Positions 27,974 to 36,423 are shown, counted from the stretch's first letter. The stretch: DNA of 64,000 bases from Catonella morbi ATCC 51271 (GCF_000160035.2 NZ_KI535370.1:243617-307616), one strand, 5' to 3'. Notes: generated from the sequence alone by a model not told the origin. Numbers and translations: made by a program.

Positions 27974-28840
27974 ATGATAAGACTGAAATGCAGTTCCTGT
28001 GGCGGAGAGCAGGAAATGAAAGGCTCGGGTATGTTTGAATGTCCTTATTGCGGGTCGAAATCATTTATGTCCGATGCCGATTTTAGGGGCAACGAGGAAT
28101 TCAGAAAGAAATTTTTGGAGTATTTGAAGGCAGAGGCTCGTAACAGAGACTTTGATTATAACAGCGATTCTTTATGGAAGTGCAACGGAGAAGATTCGTT
28201 TGCTATGATGAACGGCAAGGATCTTAACATAAAGTATATGTTTAAGTACGATTATAATTCCTGTCTTTGCTATCTTTCAAAAGAGAACGTTGTATATATT
28301 TTGGATGACAAGAGCGAAAAAGAAAAATTTTTGTCGGGAATCAATTCTCTGGTATTTCCCGAGGCCGACAGCAAACTGCACCGCTGCTTTCCAAAATTAA
28401 AAATGGAAATCTCCCTTAAAGACGGAAGGGAGGTCTTGGTTTTTCTCAGGCGTCCCAACTTTTTTCCTGTTGAGTATTTTGCACCGCTGGAATCAAAGCA
28501 TTTGGCTTGGGTGATATCCAGAATGGAGAATATTTGCTGCGAGTTAAAATATTCCGGAATTGAACACTGCTGCATCGATCAGACCTCGATCTGGATTAAT
28601 CCCGTTACTCATGAAGGGGCACTGTTCGGAGATTGGAGAAAGGTTAAACCGCTTGTAGGAAACAGAGACCTTGCAGATGTAAGAAAGACTGCCATAAGAA
28701 TCGTTAAAAATTCAAGAGAGCCTATCGAGTTATATGAGTTTCTGAATTCAAAGCCTGCTAAAGATGCCTTTGATGATTTTCAGGCTTGGGATGATGTTAT
28801 AGAAAAAGGTTTCGGAGGCCATAAATTTATAAAAATGTAA
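27974..28840 (+). CDS. Zinc-ribbon protein with possible kinase-like C-terminal half
   Basis: This 288-residue protein opens with a four-cysteine zinc ribbon (Cys6, Cys9, Cys23, Cys26 in CSSCGG and CPYCGSKS). Residues about 50-165 form an alpha/beta region. Residues about 170-240 (WVISRMENICCELKYSGIEH, then QTSIWINPVTHEGALFGDW) are laid out like the catalytic-loop part of a protein-kinase C-lobe, but the catalytic HRD and DFG residues are not evident, so it may be a pseudokinase. This is a tentative reading. It is the first gene of a three-gene plus-strand operon with 15 bases to the next start, and a GGGAGAGAG site precedes the ATG. No exact family is recognised. Confidence 0.6.
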   Translation: MIRLKCSSCGGEQEMKGSGMFECPYCGSKSFMSDADFRGNEEFRKKFLEYLKAEARNRDFDYNSDSLWKCNGEDSFAMMNGKDLNIKYMFKYDYNSCLCYLSKENVVYILDDKSEKEKFLSGINSLVFPEADSKLHRCFPKLKMEISLKDGREVLVFLRRPNFFPVEYFAPLESKHLAWVISRMENICCELKYSGIEHCCIDQTSIWINPVTHEGALFGDWRKVKPLVGNRDLADVRKTAIRIVKNSREPIELYEFLNSKPAKDAFDDFQAWDDVIEKGFGGHKFIKM

Positions 28841-28855
28841 AGGAGAAATCACGTT

Positions 28856-29734
28856 ATGGGATATGGAAGTTATTCGGCTTCGGATTGGAGCAAATTAAAA
28901 TCAAGCAGAAATCTTTCGAACACGCAAAGCGTAGATGAGATTTTTCAAAGGAGATCCTGTAATCCTAAATTCGATCCGAGATTTATAGGAAAAAGAGAGT
29001 GTTTTGACTCGGATGATCATCCAAACACAACTCCTATTGTCGTAGGTCTTGATGTCACTGCCTCTATGGGCTATCTTGCAGTAGAAGTCGCAACAAAAGC
29101 TCTTAATCAGCTTATTATGAAGCTATATTCTACGGCAGCGGTTGAAGATCCGGCGCTTATGTGTGCCGCGTATGGTGATTATAGTGATGAGTCACCTCTT
29201 CAGGTAACTCAATTTGAATCGGATATAAGAATCGCTGAACAGCTGTTGGAGCTTTATTTTGAGAGTCGCGGCAGCGGTGATGTCGCACCGACCTGTTTAT
29301 GGGAATTTCTTTCAAGACATACCAACATTGATGCCATCAATAAAAGATCGAAAAAAGGATTTCTGTTTACTATAGGTGATAATGCCGATATCAGAAAAAA
29401 CGATGTTGAAGAAACCATCAAAAGAGTCATAGGTGATGATGTACCCGGAGCTACCCGTGAGAGTCTTTTGGATGAAGTACAGAGTAAATTTCATGTTTTC
29501 CACATTATGATCGGAGGAGAAGGAAACAGGGATATATTGATCGGTAAAAAGATGATAATATCGGAAACTGAGATTGAAAACATACCTGAAATTATTATCA
29601 GCGCTATTCAGTTACAGCTCGGAAAGCAGTTAAACGACGTGCTGGCACAGTGGGATTCGCTCAGTGTTCCCGTAATAAGTGCGGCAATCGGACAGTTAAG
29701 TATTGCCGACAGCGGGCAGTCGATTACCTTATGA
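28856..29734 (+). CDS. von Willebrand factor A-domain protein
   Basis: This 292-residue soluble protein has a vWA fold. The metal-binding MIDAS begins at VGLDVTASMG (Asp66, Thr68, Ser70), a second acidic site is likely in YGDYSDESP, and the third is in FTIGDNAD. There is no signal peptide or membrane helix, so it acts inside the cell. The N-terminal 55 residues (SYSASDWSKLKSSRNLSNTQ) are a conserved-looking lead. vWA proteins of this intracellular class usually assemble complexes with kinases or ATPases, and here the partners would be the flanking gene products. AAAGGAG precedes the ATG, and the stop overlaps the next start (ATGA). Confidence 0.75.
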   Translation: MGYGSYSASDWSKLKSSRNLSNTQSVDEIFQRRSCNPKFDPRFIGKRECFDSDDHPNTTPIVVGLDVTASMGYLAVEVATKALNQLIMKLYSTAAVEDPALMCAAYGDYSDESPLQVTQFESDIRIAEQLLELYFESRGSGDVAPTCLWEFLSRHTNIDAINKRSKKGFLFTIGDNADIRKNDVEETIKRVIGDDVPGATRESLLDEVQSKFHVFHIMIGGEGNRDILIGKKMIISETEIENIPEIIISAIQLQLGKQLNDVLAQWDSLSVPVISAAIGQLSIADSGQSITL

Positions 29735-30906
29735 GAACGGTAGCGGTAGTCGGCAAAAATTACGGTGATGAAGGCAAAGGGCTTGTTACGGCAAGCCTTT
29801 GTTCTTTGTTTAAAAAACCGTTAATTATAAAGCATAACGGCGGTGCACAGGCAGGACATACGGTGGAGAACGAGGAAAGAGGAACTCGCTTTGTACATCA
29901 TCAGATTGGTGCCGGAGCGGAATATGGAGCTGATACCCTGTTTGCGGAAACTTATTATCCCGATTTGTACCAGATAAAAAAAGAAATCGAAGAATTTAAA
30001 TCCGTTTACGGAGCAGTACCAAAGATTTTCGGAGAGGAAGAAAGCTGTATAACTACAGTGGATGATGTACTTATAAATATGGCCGTTGAAACCCAAAGAG
30101 GAGAAGGCAGACACGGCAGCTGCGGTATGGGAATCAATGAGTGCAGTGAGAGAATAAAGGCGGGTTATAAGTTGACTCTGAAACAGATAGCCGACTCTTC
30201 ATATGAACAACTCCGTAATTTGCTTGTAAACATAAGAAACGAGTATACATTTAACAGAGTAAAAGAATTGAAAATAAATGTTCAAAATCCGTATTATCCT
30301 ATGATTTTTGATGAGAATATTATTGATAACTTTGCGGCGGAGATAAAAGACAACAGTAAGTTTATACAGCTTGTAGATGCGGACACCGATTGGCTTTGGC
30401 ACTATGACGGATTGATATTCGAATCGGGACAGGGCTTGCTTTTGGATAGGGATTATACCATAAATGCCCCACATATTACGGCTTCAAAAACCGGTATTAC
30501 CGAACCGGTTAAATTTTTGAATAAAAGGAAACTGGAATTACAGGAAGCCATATATGTTACAAGAACCTATGTTACGAAGCACGGTGCCGGACCGCTTGCA
30601 AATGAATTTCAAAAGAATGAGCGGGCGGATTTGCAGACAGATATGACAAACCTGCCTAATGAGTGGCAGGGAGATATCAGATATGCAAGCCACGGCAGCC
30701 TCGACGACTTTCTGATACCGGTTATTGAAGATATTAAAAATATAAATATCAAACCTTCTTTGGCGATTACTCATATGAATGAAACGAAGGGTAAAATATT
30801 GTTTGAAAATGAGAGCGTTGACCTTGTAAAACTTAAAGATATCTTGGGTCATAAGTTACAAAATATATATGTATCATGGAACCGTCAGGAGATTACGAAA
30901 TATTGA
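29731..30906 (+). CDS. Divergent adenylosuccinate synthetase-like (PurA/PurZ superfamily) protein
   Basis: This 391-residue protein keeps the PurA scaffold: the P-loop-like GKNYGDEGKG with Asp13, the GGAQAGHT motif with His43, the IMP-binding-like RHGSCGMGINECS, LIFESGQGLLLD and the TKHGAGPLANEF segment. The guanine-specificity motif TKxD of PurA is replaced by THMN (347-350), and overall it is about 40 residues shorter than housekeeping PurA. Asp13 is retained, unlike phage PurZ, where this position changes. The start at 29731 shares four bases with the vWA stop. It is therefore probably a nucleotide-ligating enzyme (aspartate or another amine onto a purine) in a specialised pathway. The substrate is unknown. 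Confidence 0.75.
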   Translation: MRTVAVVGKNYGDEGKGLVTASLCSLFKKPLIIKHNGGAQAGHTVENEERGTRFVHHQIGAGAEYGADTLFAETYYPDLYQIKKEIEEFKSVYGAVPKIFGEEESCITTVDDVLINMAVETQRGEGRHGSCGMGINECSERIKAGYKLTLKQIADSSYEQLRNLLVNIRNEYTFNRVKELKINVQNPYYPMIFDENIIDNFAAEIKDNSKFIQLVDADTDWLWHYDGLIFESGQGLLLDRDYTINAPHITASKTGITEPVKFLNKRKLELQEAIYVTRTYVTKHGAGPLANEFQKNERADLQTDMTNLPNEWQGDIRYASHGSLDDFLIPVIEDIKNINIKPSLAITHMNETKGKILFENESVDLVKLKDILGHKLQNIYVSWNRQEITKY

Positions 30907-31009
30907 GAAATATTTTTTATTTTATATCTGGACAATTTACATTGTATGTGATATAATTTTACAAAACCTAATATAGAAACTAATTTATTAAGCTATTATA
31001 TAAATTCAG

Positions 31010-31035
31010 TTGACTTTTTATGGTTTAAGTATAAT
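31010..31035 (+). promoter_or_regulatory. Probable promoter of the desulfoferrodoxin gene
   Basis: TTGACT (31010-31015) is followed by TATAAT (31030-31035) with a short 14-base spacer; TAATAT two bases later would give 16. The ribosome binding site GGAGG follows about 40 bases downstream. Confidence 0.4.
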
Positions 31036-31089
31036 ATTAAATTGAGTGGGTTTTACGCTCATATCAAACAATACAAGGAGGATTTTACA

Positions 31090-31476
31090 ATGGAGAATTT
31101 AGGATTTTATGTCTGTAAGGATTGCGACTTTGAGGTACAGGTAATTAGAAAGGGTGACCACGAGCATGAGCACAAGCTTTTCTCAGAGGAACTTAAGTAC
31201 TTAAAGCCAAACTCAAAGGAAGCTGCTGTTGAGAAGCATGTACCTGAGGTTAGTGTTGACGGCGATACAATCAATGTTGTTGTTGGCAGTGTAGTTCATC
31301 CAATGACAGAAGAGCACAATATCGAATGGGTATATGTTGAGACCGAAAAGGGCGGACAGATGAAGCACTTTAAGGCTACCGACGAGCCAAAGGCTGTTTT
31401 CAAGATAGTTGATGACAAGGCTCTCAGAGTATATGCATACTGCAACCTTCACGGACTTTGGGTTAAAGAGCTGTAA
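31090..31476 (+). CDS. dfx: Desulfoferrodoxin-family superoxide reductase
   Basis: This 128-residue protein reduces superoxide to peroxide in the cytoplasm of anaerobes. All ligands of the catalytic iron centre are visible: Glu48/His50 in VEKHVP, His70 in VVHPM, His76 in EEHNIEW, and Cys118 with His121 in YCNLHGLW. The N-terminal desulforedoxin-type centre is incomplete. Cys9 and Cys12 remain, but the second Cys pair is absent and the region carries HEHEH instead. The protein may therefore bind only one iron in the usual way. The ATG at 31090 follows AGGAGG, and a strong terminator follows. Confidence 0.9.
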   Translation: MENLGFYVCKDCDFEVQVIRKGDHEHEHKLFSEELKYLKPNSKEAAVEKHVPEVSVDGDTINVVVGSVVHPMTEEHNIEWVYVETEKGGQMKHFKATDEPKAVFKIVDDKALRVYAYCNLHGLWVKEL

Positions 31477-31495
31477 TTAGATTTTACAAAAATTC

Positions 31496-31546
31496 AGGTC
31501 TGTAATTAGTTTGAATTATCAATTGATTCTTAACTAATTACAGACC
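31496..31546. terminator. Bidirectional terminator
   Basis: AGGTCTGTAATTAGTT and its perfect complement AACTAATTACAGACCT flank a 19-base loop, with a T run after it on the plus strand. It separates the superoxide reductase gene from the convergent amidohydrolase gene. Confidence 0.85.
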
Positions 31547-31625
31547 TTATTTTTTTCACAACTACTATAGCTTCTCAAAATACAGCCCGACTCGGCTTTC
31601 ACTTGTAATTCTCTTAATAAACATC

Positions 31626-33065
31626 TTATTCTACCGCTTTAAGCACAGCCTTTTTAGGCACAGGGCAGAAATATCCGCCTTCTGTTTTCTTTTCAAACTC
31701 AGCTTTAGCTTTCTTTATAATATCGGGGTTCTCATATAATTCTATGGCTGTACTTGCAAGGACTTTTCCTGCTGCTAAAAGCCCCTTATGCCCTATGGAG
31801 CTTCCGCCACAGGATACATTCTGCCAGCTATGTCCCGGCGAATTACTTGCAAATGTAACCGCATGAATCTGGGCTGTAGGCACAAGCCAGCTCACGTCTC
31901 CCACATCTGTAGAGCCCATGCTCTGTTTATTACTGTGCATATAAGGCATAAGAAAATCATTTAACGGAAGGCTTCCATTTTTTGAAAGCTCTTCAACCTT
32001 TTTCATCTGTTCTTCTGACTCATAAGTGCAGGAACCCGGCAGCCTGTCACTTACTATCTCATATGACTTGCAGATTTTAGCCGCAAATTCCTTTTCTTCC
32101 TTTGTATGCTTTGGAACTCCGATTTTTTCAAAGTTTTTATACAGTACTTCTTCCAGAACTTTGTTAGGTACTGTATTGGAACAGCCGTCTATAAATACCT
32201 TGGTTAGCTTTGTACCGGTCATCAGAGCCGCTCCCTTAGCTATGTTATCCACTCTTTCCTGAAGTGCAAGCGCATCTTTTGCAAGCTTGCTGCGTACCAT
32301 ATAAAGCACTCTTGCATGAGGCTGTACTACATTCGGAGAAGCGCCGCCTCCGTCTGTGATTGCATAATGAATTCTTGCAGAATCAGGCATATGCTCTCTC
32401 ATAAATTCAACACCCAGATTCATAAGCTGAACCGCATCCAGAGCCGAACGTCCTGACTCAGGCGCTCCCGCGGCATGAGAAGCTATTCCCTTGAACCTGT
32501 ATTCGGTCTGTATACAGGAATTGCAGGTTCCTGTTACAACTTCGTTAGAATCGGACGGATGCCAGGTAAGAGCTATATCAAGTTCGCTAAACACACCATC
32601 TCTTGCCATAAAAGCCTTGGCAGCTCCACCCTCTTCTCCCGGGCATCCGTAGAAGATAACAGTTCCTTTTCCCTTTTTATCTTCCAGATATTTTTTTATT
32701 CCGTAAGCTGCCGCCAGTGAACCTGCTCCAAGCATATTATGTCCACAGCCATGTCCGCTTCCACCTTTTACTATTTCACTTCGTTTTGCTACTCCTGCTT
32801 TCTGAGAAAGTCCCGAAAGAGCATCATACTCAGCCAGAATACCTATAACAGGCTTTCCGCTTCCGTATACTCCCTTAAATGCTGTCTTTATTCCGGCAAA
32901 AGGAGCCTCTACTTCAAAGCCCAGTTCTTTTAAAACATCCACATAAAGCCCGGCGGATTTAAATTCTTTTACGGACAGTTCCGCATATTTCCATATTTCA
33001 TCAGATACCTTGGTAAATGTAGCTGACATCTTATCAATTTCATTTATAACTTGCTTTGTGTCCAT
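31626..33065 (-). CDS. M20-family amidohydrolase (AbgB-like)
   Basis: This 479-residue metallopeptidase-fold hydrolase has the metal-binding motifs GHGCGHNMLGAGS (about 105-117), the Glu-Glu pair in CPGEEGGAAK (about 139-148) and the DVGDVSWLVPTAQIHAV segment seen in aminobenzoyl-glutamate utilisation protein B relatives. It cleaves an N-acyl amino acid or folate-breakdown type amide. The true substrate is unknown. It is a single gene with an AAAGGAG site. Upstream lies a MITE-like repeat, so its promoter may be derived from, or bounded by, that repeat. Confidence 0.88.
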   Translation of the reverse strand: MDTKQVINEIDKMSATFTKVSDEIWKYAELSVKEFKSAGLYVDVLKELGFEVEAPFAGIKTAFKGVYGSGKPVIGILAEYDALSGLSQKAGVAKRSEIVKGGSGHGCGHNMLGAGSLAAAYGIKKYLEDKKGKGTVIFYGCPGEEGGAAKAFMARDGVFSELDIALTWHPSDSNEVVTGTCNSCIQTEYRFKGIASHAAGAPESGRSALDAVQLMNLGVEFMREHMPDSARIHYAITDGGGASPNVVQPHARVLYMVRSKLAKDALALQERVDNIAKGAALMTGTKLTKVFIDGCSNTVPNKVLEEVLYKNFEKIGVPKHTKEEKEFAAKICKSYEIVSDRLPGSCTYESEEQMKKVEELSKNGSLPLNDFLMPYMHSNKQSMGSTDVGDVSWLVPTAQIHAVTFASNSPGHSWQNVSCGGSSIGHKGLLAAGKVLASTAIELYENPDIIKKAKAEFEKKTEGGYFCPVPKKAVLKAVE

Positions 33066-33101
33066 AGGTGGCTCCTTTCAGGTGGGGTGTATTTTACTAA
33101 G

Positions 33102-33274
33102 CCCAAATTATTCACGCCATAGGGCACATACCTTTTATTCTGCATAGTACAGTAGGATAAACCACTTTTGGTCTGTGACTATGGGGTGATATTACCAAAC
33201 ATCTTCTAAAACACATAATTTCAAACCTGTGGCTTGATTATGTGTTTCCGAAGATGTTTCGCGAATAATTTGGC
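33102..33274. repeat. MITE-like repeat, full copy A
   Basis: This 173-base element has inverted ends (CCAAATTATTCAC on the left, the complement of GCGAATAATTTGG on the right) and an internal palindromic half (TTACCAAACATCTT, then GAAGATGTTTC). It matches copy B at 60160-60335 along its whole length with scattered changes. It contains no ORF. Confidence 0.8.
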
Positions 33275-33348
33275 TAAATAATGTTTATCTTATCAACTCT
33301 TATATTATACACTATTATTGTATAATTATGCAATAATAAATTTTAAAA

Positions 33349-33384
33349 AGCACTTAACTAAGGTTTTATCCTAAGTTAAGTGCT
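33349..33384 (-). terminator. Terminator of the acetyltransferase gene
   Basis: AGCACTTAACTTAGG pairs with CCTTAGTTAAGTGCT with a single mismatch, and TTTTT follows on the minus strand. Confidence 0.8.
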
Positions 33385-33429
33385 CCACATATTTTTGATG
33401 TTGTTATCAATTACCTGTCACAACAGGAA

Positions 33430-34356
33430 TTAAAGCCCCATCACATATACCTGGCAAGGATTCCATTCATCCCAAAGAGTAGGAAATATCTCAAATTCTT
33501 TAAATCCCAATGAAAGATAAAAACAGTTGGTATCATCATACTCTTTATATTTTCCCATCTGAACCGTTTTTACCTGAATAAAGGAATATCCCTTCCGCTT
33601 TGCCAATTCTTTAGCCTTTTCCACAAGCCTTCTGCCAATACCTTGTCTGTGGTATTCTTTAAGTATTCCCATAACATAGAGTTCAACCGTATCCTTACCG
33701 GTTTCATCCAAATACACGAACCCTATCGGTTGACCCTCACAGTATGCCGCAAAAAAAGGCCGTTTTGAGCTTTCGGTTATATAATCCTCCCTTGAGTCGG
33801 GAAGTCCGAACCACTCCGGTAGAGCCTCAAGTATCAGTCGTGTAATCTTCTGTTTTTCCACAGGATCTTCTACTTCTGAAATACTAACCTTATCTTCATT
33901 TTTCTTAAAATTATACATAAGATTGAAGCTATCAGGAACATCTTCATCAATATACCCAGTGTCTGCAAAGCCCAGCTTTTTATAAACATGCAGGGCGGCA
34001 ACATCAGCCATTTTTACGCAAACTTCAACACAGTCATATTTATGCGTTTTTTCAAGTTCTGACAGAAGTATTTTTAACGCCTGTGTACCATAGCCTTTTC
34101 CCTGATACCTCCGGTCAATCATAAATTGCTGAATCTCATAGCAGGCAGGCTCTTCATCCATATCTCTTATCATAGCAAGTCCCACAGCCAATTCATCATC
34201 AACTATTCCGATTACCCTTGCTCCGGATGAACGATAGACATATCCTCTGGCAATTATTCCTATGTTGTCTGCCAAAAAATGTTCTTGGCTTTCTTTTACG
34301 GATAGTCCTGCAAAATCCATCCAATTTTTCTCATTTAGTTCAACTAAACTTATCAT
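33430..34356 (-). CDS. Double GNAT-domain acetyltransferase
   Basis: This 308-residue protein is made of two GNAT acetyltransferase domains in tandem. In the first (about 1-150), the acetyl-CoA loop is DRRYQGKGYGTQAL. In the second (about 155-308) it is LKEYHRQGIGRRLVEKA. The second domain looks like the aminoglycoside-N-acetyltransferase or protein-acetylating subgroup, but no substrate can be assigned. The gene follows a 200-base structured leader with its own promoter, a short ORF and a hairpin. Confidence 0.85.
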   Translation of the reverse strand: MISLVELNEKNWMDFAGLSVKESQEHFLADNIGIIARGYVYRSSGARVIGIVDDELAVGLAMIRDMDEEPACYEIQQFMIDRRYQGKGYGTQALKILLSELEKTHKYDCVEVCVKMADVAALHVYKKLGFADTGYIDEDVPDSFNLMYNFKKNEDKVSISEVEDPVEKQKITRLILEALPEWFGLPDSREDYITESSKRPFFAAYCEGQPIGFVYLDETGKDTVELYVMGILKEYHRQGIGRRLVEKAKELAKRKGYSFIQVKTVQMGKYKEYDDTNCFYLSLGFKEFEIFPTLWDEWNPCQVYVMGL

Positions 34357-34594
34357 TTTAATCCTCCGATTTTTATTGGAGGGTTAAATTTCGTGAACCC
34401 TCCGTACACGATTTATCTTTTTCATAAAAATCACTCCTTTCATTCATCTTTATTACCTGAGCCGAAATCTGCGGGTATGTCAGCAGTTTATCACAAGCCA
34501 GGTTTTTACCGCTATTGACACAGTATTGCTCCGGTTTCACCTTTCGTAATCCTTGTATCTTATAAAGTATGTAATATTTCATACAGTTTGTCAA
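34357..34594 (-). promoter_or_regulatory. Structured leader with promoter, upstream of the acetyltransferase
   Basis: A consensus TTGACA (34589-34594) and CATACT (34566-34571) with a 17-base spacer begin a leader of about 200 bases. Within it, GGATTAC and GTAAT can close a multi-arm fold that contains ACCG/CGGT and CTGA/TCAG stems and the segment AAAGGTGAAACCGG. A 13-codon ORF and a GGAGGGTT/AACCCTCC hairpin (34378-34403) follow just before the gene's GGAGG site. The layout is that of a riboswitch or leader-peptide attenuator. No known class is recognised with confidence. Confidence 0.5.
34384..34425 (-). CDS. Possible leader peptide (13 residues)
   Basis: The frame reads MKKINRVRRVHEI. AAGGAGT precedes the ATG by nine bases, a full-strength site for such a short ORF. 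The Arg-rich stretch RVRRVH overlaps the hairpin at 34378-34403, so ribosome position on this ORF would decide whether the hairpin forms. This is inference from layout alone. Confidence 0.4.
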   Translation of the reverse strand: MKKINRVRRVHEI

Positions 34595-34624
34595 TATTTT
34601 TTCGCACTCACATCTTTTTCTTAA

Positions 34625-35551
34625 CTATTTGTAGTCAAACTTCCCGTCATTCTTCTCTTCAAGAGCTTTAATTGCATGAAAAATGAATTCATTATAAGGT
34701 GTCGGAATATCCAGCTCTTTTCCCATTCTCACAACAGCTCCCGCAAACATGTCAATCTCTGTATGCCTGCCTGCATCTATATCCTGCAAGGTGGAATATC
34801 TTGCCCTGTCAGCCACCTTGCTTCCCGCAGGTACACTTTTACAAAGCGAAAAATCTATACCTTTTACTTTTGCAATTTCTTCAAGTTCTTCCCTGACTTT
34901 CTTTCTCAGAAATCCCAAATGTTTACTATCCCTGTAAGCTCCCACACCACAGCCTATAATAGCCTGAATCTGGTTATTGGCTACATTCAGGCGAAATTTA
35001 TTCCATATTTCATGTACGATGACATCAGAGGAAGCATAATGAAGTCCTGTTTTTCCGAATAATTCTGCCAGTGCTTCCACCCTTTCACTGCCTCTGCACG
35101 GATCTTTTTCACCGTAAATAATTCCGATAGTGGTCTCAGGATCAAATACAACTGAATTCCCTTTTCTTTCTGCTGCCACCTTAATGAGAGAATACATTAT
35201 ATGCTCCTCTCCTATCTTCTCAGCAATAATTTCCTCACTTTCCACACCGTTCATGAGGCTCATTATCATTGTATTCTCATCCACTATTTTTTCAATATCG
35301 GAAAGAGCCGGTCTTAAAGAGTTGTATTTGACAGTTACAATAAGAAGGTCTACACCTCTTGCTTCTTCAGGTGTTTTTATAATTGGGTGATATTTCTTTC
35401 CATTTATAATAATGCCTTCATTCTCATACCTTAATTTTCTCTCTCCTTCAGCAATAACATATACCTCAATATCAGTTTTTTCAGACAAGCCCCACAACAG
35501 ATATGAGCCAACTGCACCCAAGCCTAAAATTGCTACTGAATTTATTTTCAT
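34625..35551 (-). CDS. Ketopantoate reductase-family protein (ApbA/PanE)
   Basis: This 308-residue NAD(P)-binding dehydrogenase has the Rossmann motif AILGLGAVGSYLLWGL at the start and the ApbA C-terminal helical domain, including NKFRLNVANNQIQAIIG, the region with the catalytic Lys in PanE. It reduces a 2-oxo acid such as ketopantoate. It is the last gene of the second sugar operon, so it may instead act on a sugar-derived oxo compound. No panB or panC is near. Confidence 0.82.
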   Translation of the reverse strand: MKINSVAILGLGAVGSYLLWGLSEKTDIEVYVIAEGERKLRYENEGIIINGKKYHPIIKTPEEARGVDLLIVTVKYNSLRPALSDIEKIVDENTMIMSLMNGVESEEIIAEKIGEEHIMYSLIKVAAERKGNSVVFDPETTIGIIYGEKDPCRGSERVEALAELFGKTGLHYASSDVIVHEIWNKFRLNVANNQIQAIIGCGVGAYRDSKHLGFLRKKVREELEEIAKVKGIDFSLCKSVPAGSKVADRARYSTLQDIDAGRHTEIDMFAGAVVRMGKELDIPTPYNEFIFHAIKALEEKNDGKFDYK

Positions 35552-35583
35552 ACATTATCTCCTTGCTTCATAATCAAGCCATA

Positions 35584-36423
35584 TTACCCTTTAACTGCTC
35601 CTGCTACCAAACCGCTTATCATATATCTTTGGAAAAAGAAAAACAGGAAAATCATAGGTAAAGTACCCACAATAGAAATAGTATTAATCAAAGACCAGTC
35701 ATAAGAAAGCTCTCCCAAATAACGGAGTGCTACACCTGCAGACAAAGTCCTTAATCCATCTGTTTGAATCAGGGTTGTTGAATGTAAATAATCATCCCAG
35801 GTAATTAAGAAAGAATAAATACCGACAGCCAAAATTCCCGGTTTAACCAACGGCATTACAACTTTAAATAGTGTCCCAAACCTGCCTGCACCATCAATTT
35901 GTGCGGATTCTTCAATAGCTTTGGGCACTCCGTCAAAAAAGCTTGACATCAGCATAATCGAAAATGGTAAAATAGCAGCAGTAAGTGCCCAAATCAATCC
36001 TGTCATAGTATTTAACAAGCTGACATCCTTCATAATCTTATAAAGAGAAATCAAGCGGCTTATTACCGGAAACATCTGAGCAGAGGTGAAAATCGCCAGT
36101 ATTGCTATGTTCCAACGAAAATGAAAACGTGATAATGCATAGCCTCCAAAAATTGCAATTATGCAAGATAAAGCCGCAGTCGCTCCAGAAACAATAAAAT
36201 TGTTACGATAGTATATAAAAAACTCATTATTCTTTTGATACAGGTCAATATAGCTTTGTATAGTAAATTCCTTAGGCCAAAATGAAGGTGGGAACTGATA
36301 TGCTTCCATATTACTTTTAAATGAAGTTAGCAATACCCACAAAATCGGAAACAGCAAAAAACCTAAAATCAAAATTAATAATAATATGCGCAAAACTTGA
36401 AAAACTCTTTTCTTTGCTTTCAT
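35584..36423 (-). CDS. Sugar ABC transporter permease, MalG type
   Basis: This 279-residue CUT1 permease has six predicted helices and the EAA loop EESAQIDGAGRFGTLFKVVMP. It ends in the usual MISGLVAGAVKG. It pairs with the MalF-type permease 6 bases upstream. Its spacing from the ketopantoate-reductase-like gene (33 bases) suggests a single message. Confidence 0.92.
   Translation of the reverse strand: MKAKKRVFQVLRILLLILILGFLLFPILWVLLTSFKSNMEAYQFPPSFWPKEFTIQSYIDLYQKNNEFFIYYRNNFIVSGATAALSCIIAIFGGYALSRFHFRWNIAILAIFTSAQMFPVISRLISLYKIMKDVSLLNTMTGLIWALTAAILPFSIMLMSSFFDGVPKAIEESAQIDGAGRFGTLFKVVMPLVKPGILAVGIYSFLITWDDYLHSTTLIQTDGLRTLSAGVALRYLGELSYDWSLINTISIVGTLPMIFLFFFFQRYMISGLVAGAVKG

Larger units (their letters stand above)
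33066..33429. other. Intergenic region with repeat and terminator
   Basis: It contains a full MITE-like repeat (33102-33274) and the terminator of the acetyltransferase gene (33349-33384). Nothing else is seen. Confidence 0.6.

Noticed and set aside
27974..30906. Interpretation as a phage diaminopurine (PurZ) pathway
   Set aside because: The enzyme keeps Asp13 of PurA, and no PurZ partners (a DatZ-type phosphatase or MazZ) are nearby.
34373..34594. 73-residue minus-strand frame starting MTNCMKYYILYK
   Set aside because: Its start TTG is the -35 box of the leader promoter, it has no ribosome binding site, and it covers a structured leader with a better short ORF.
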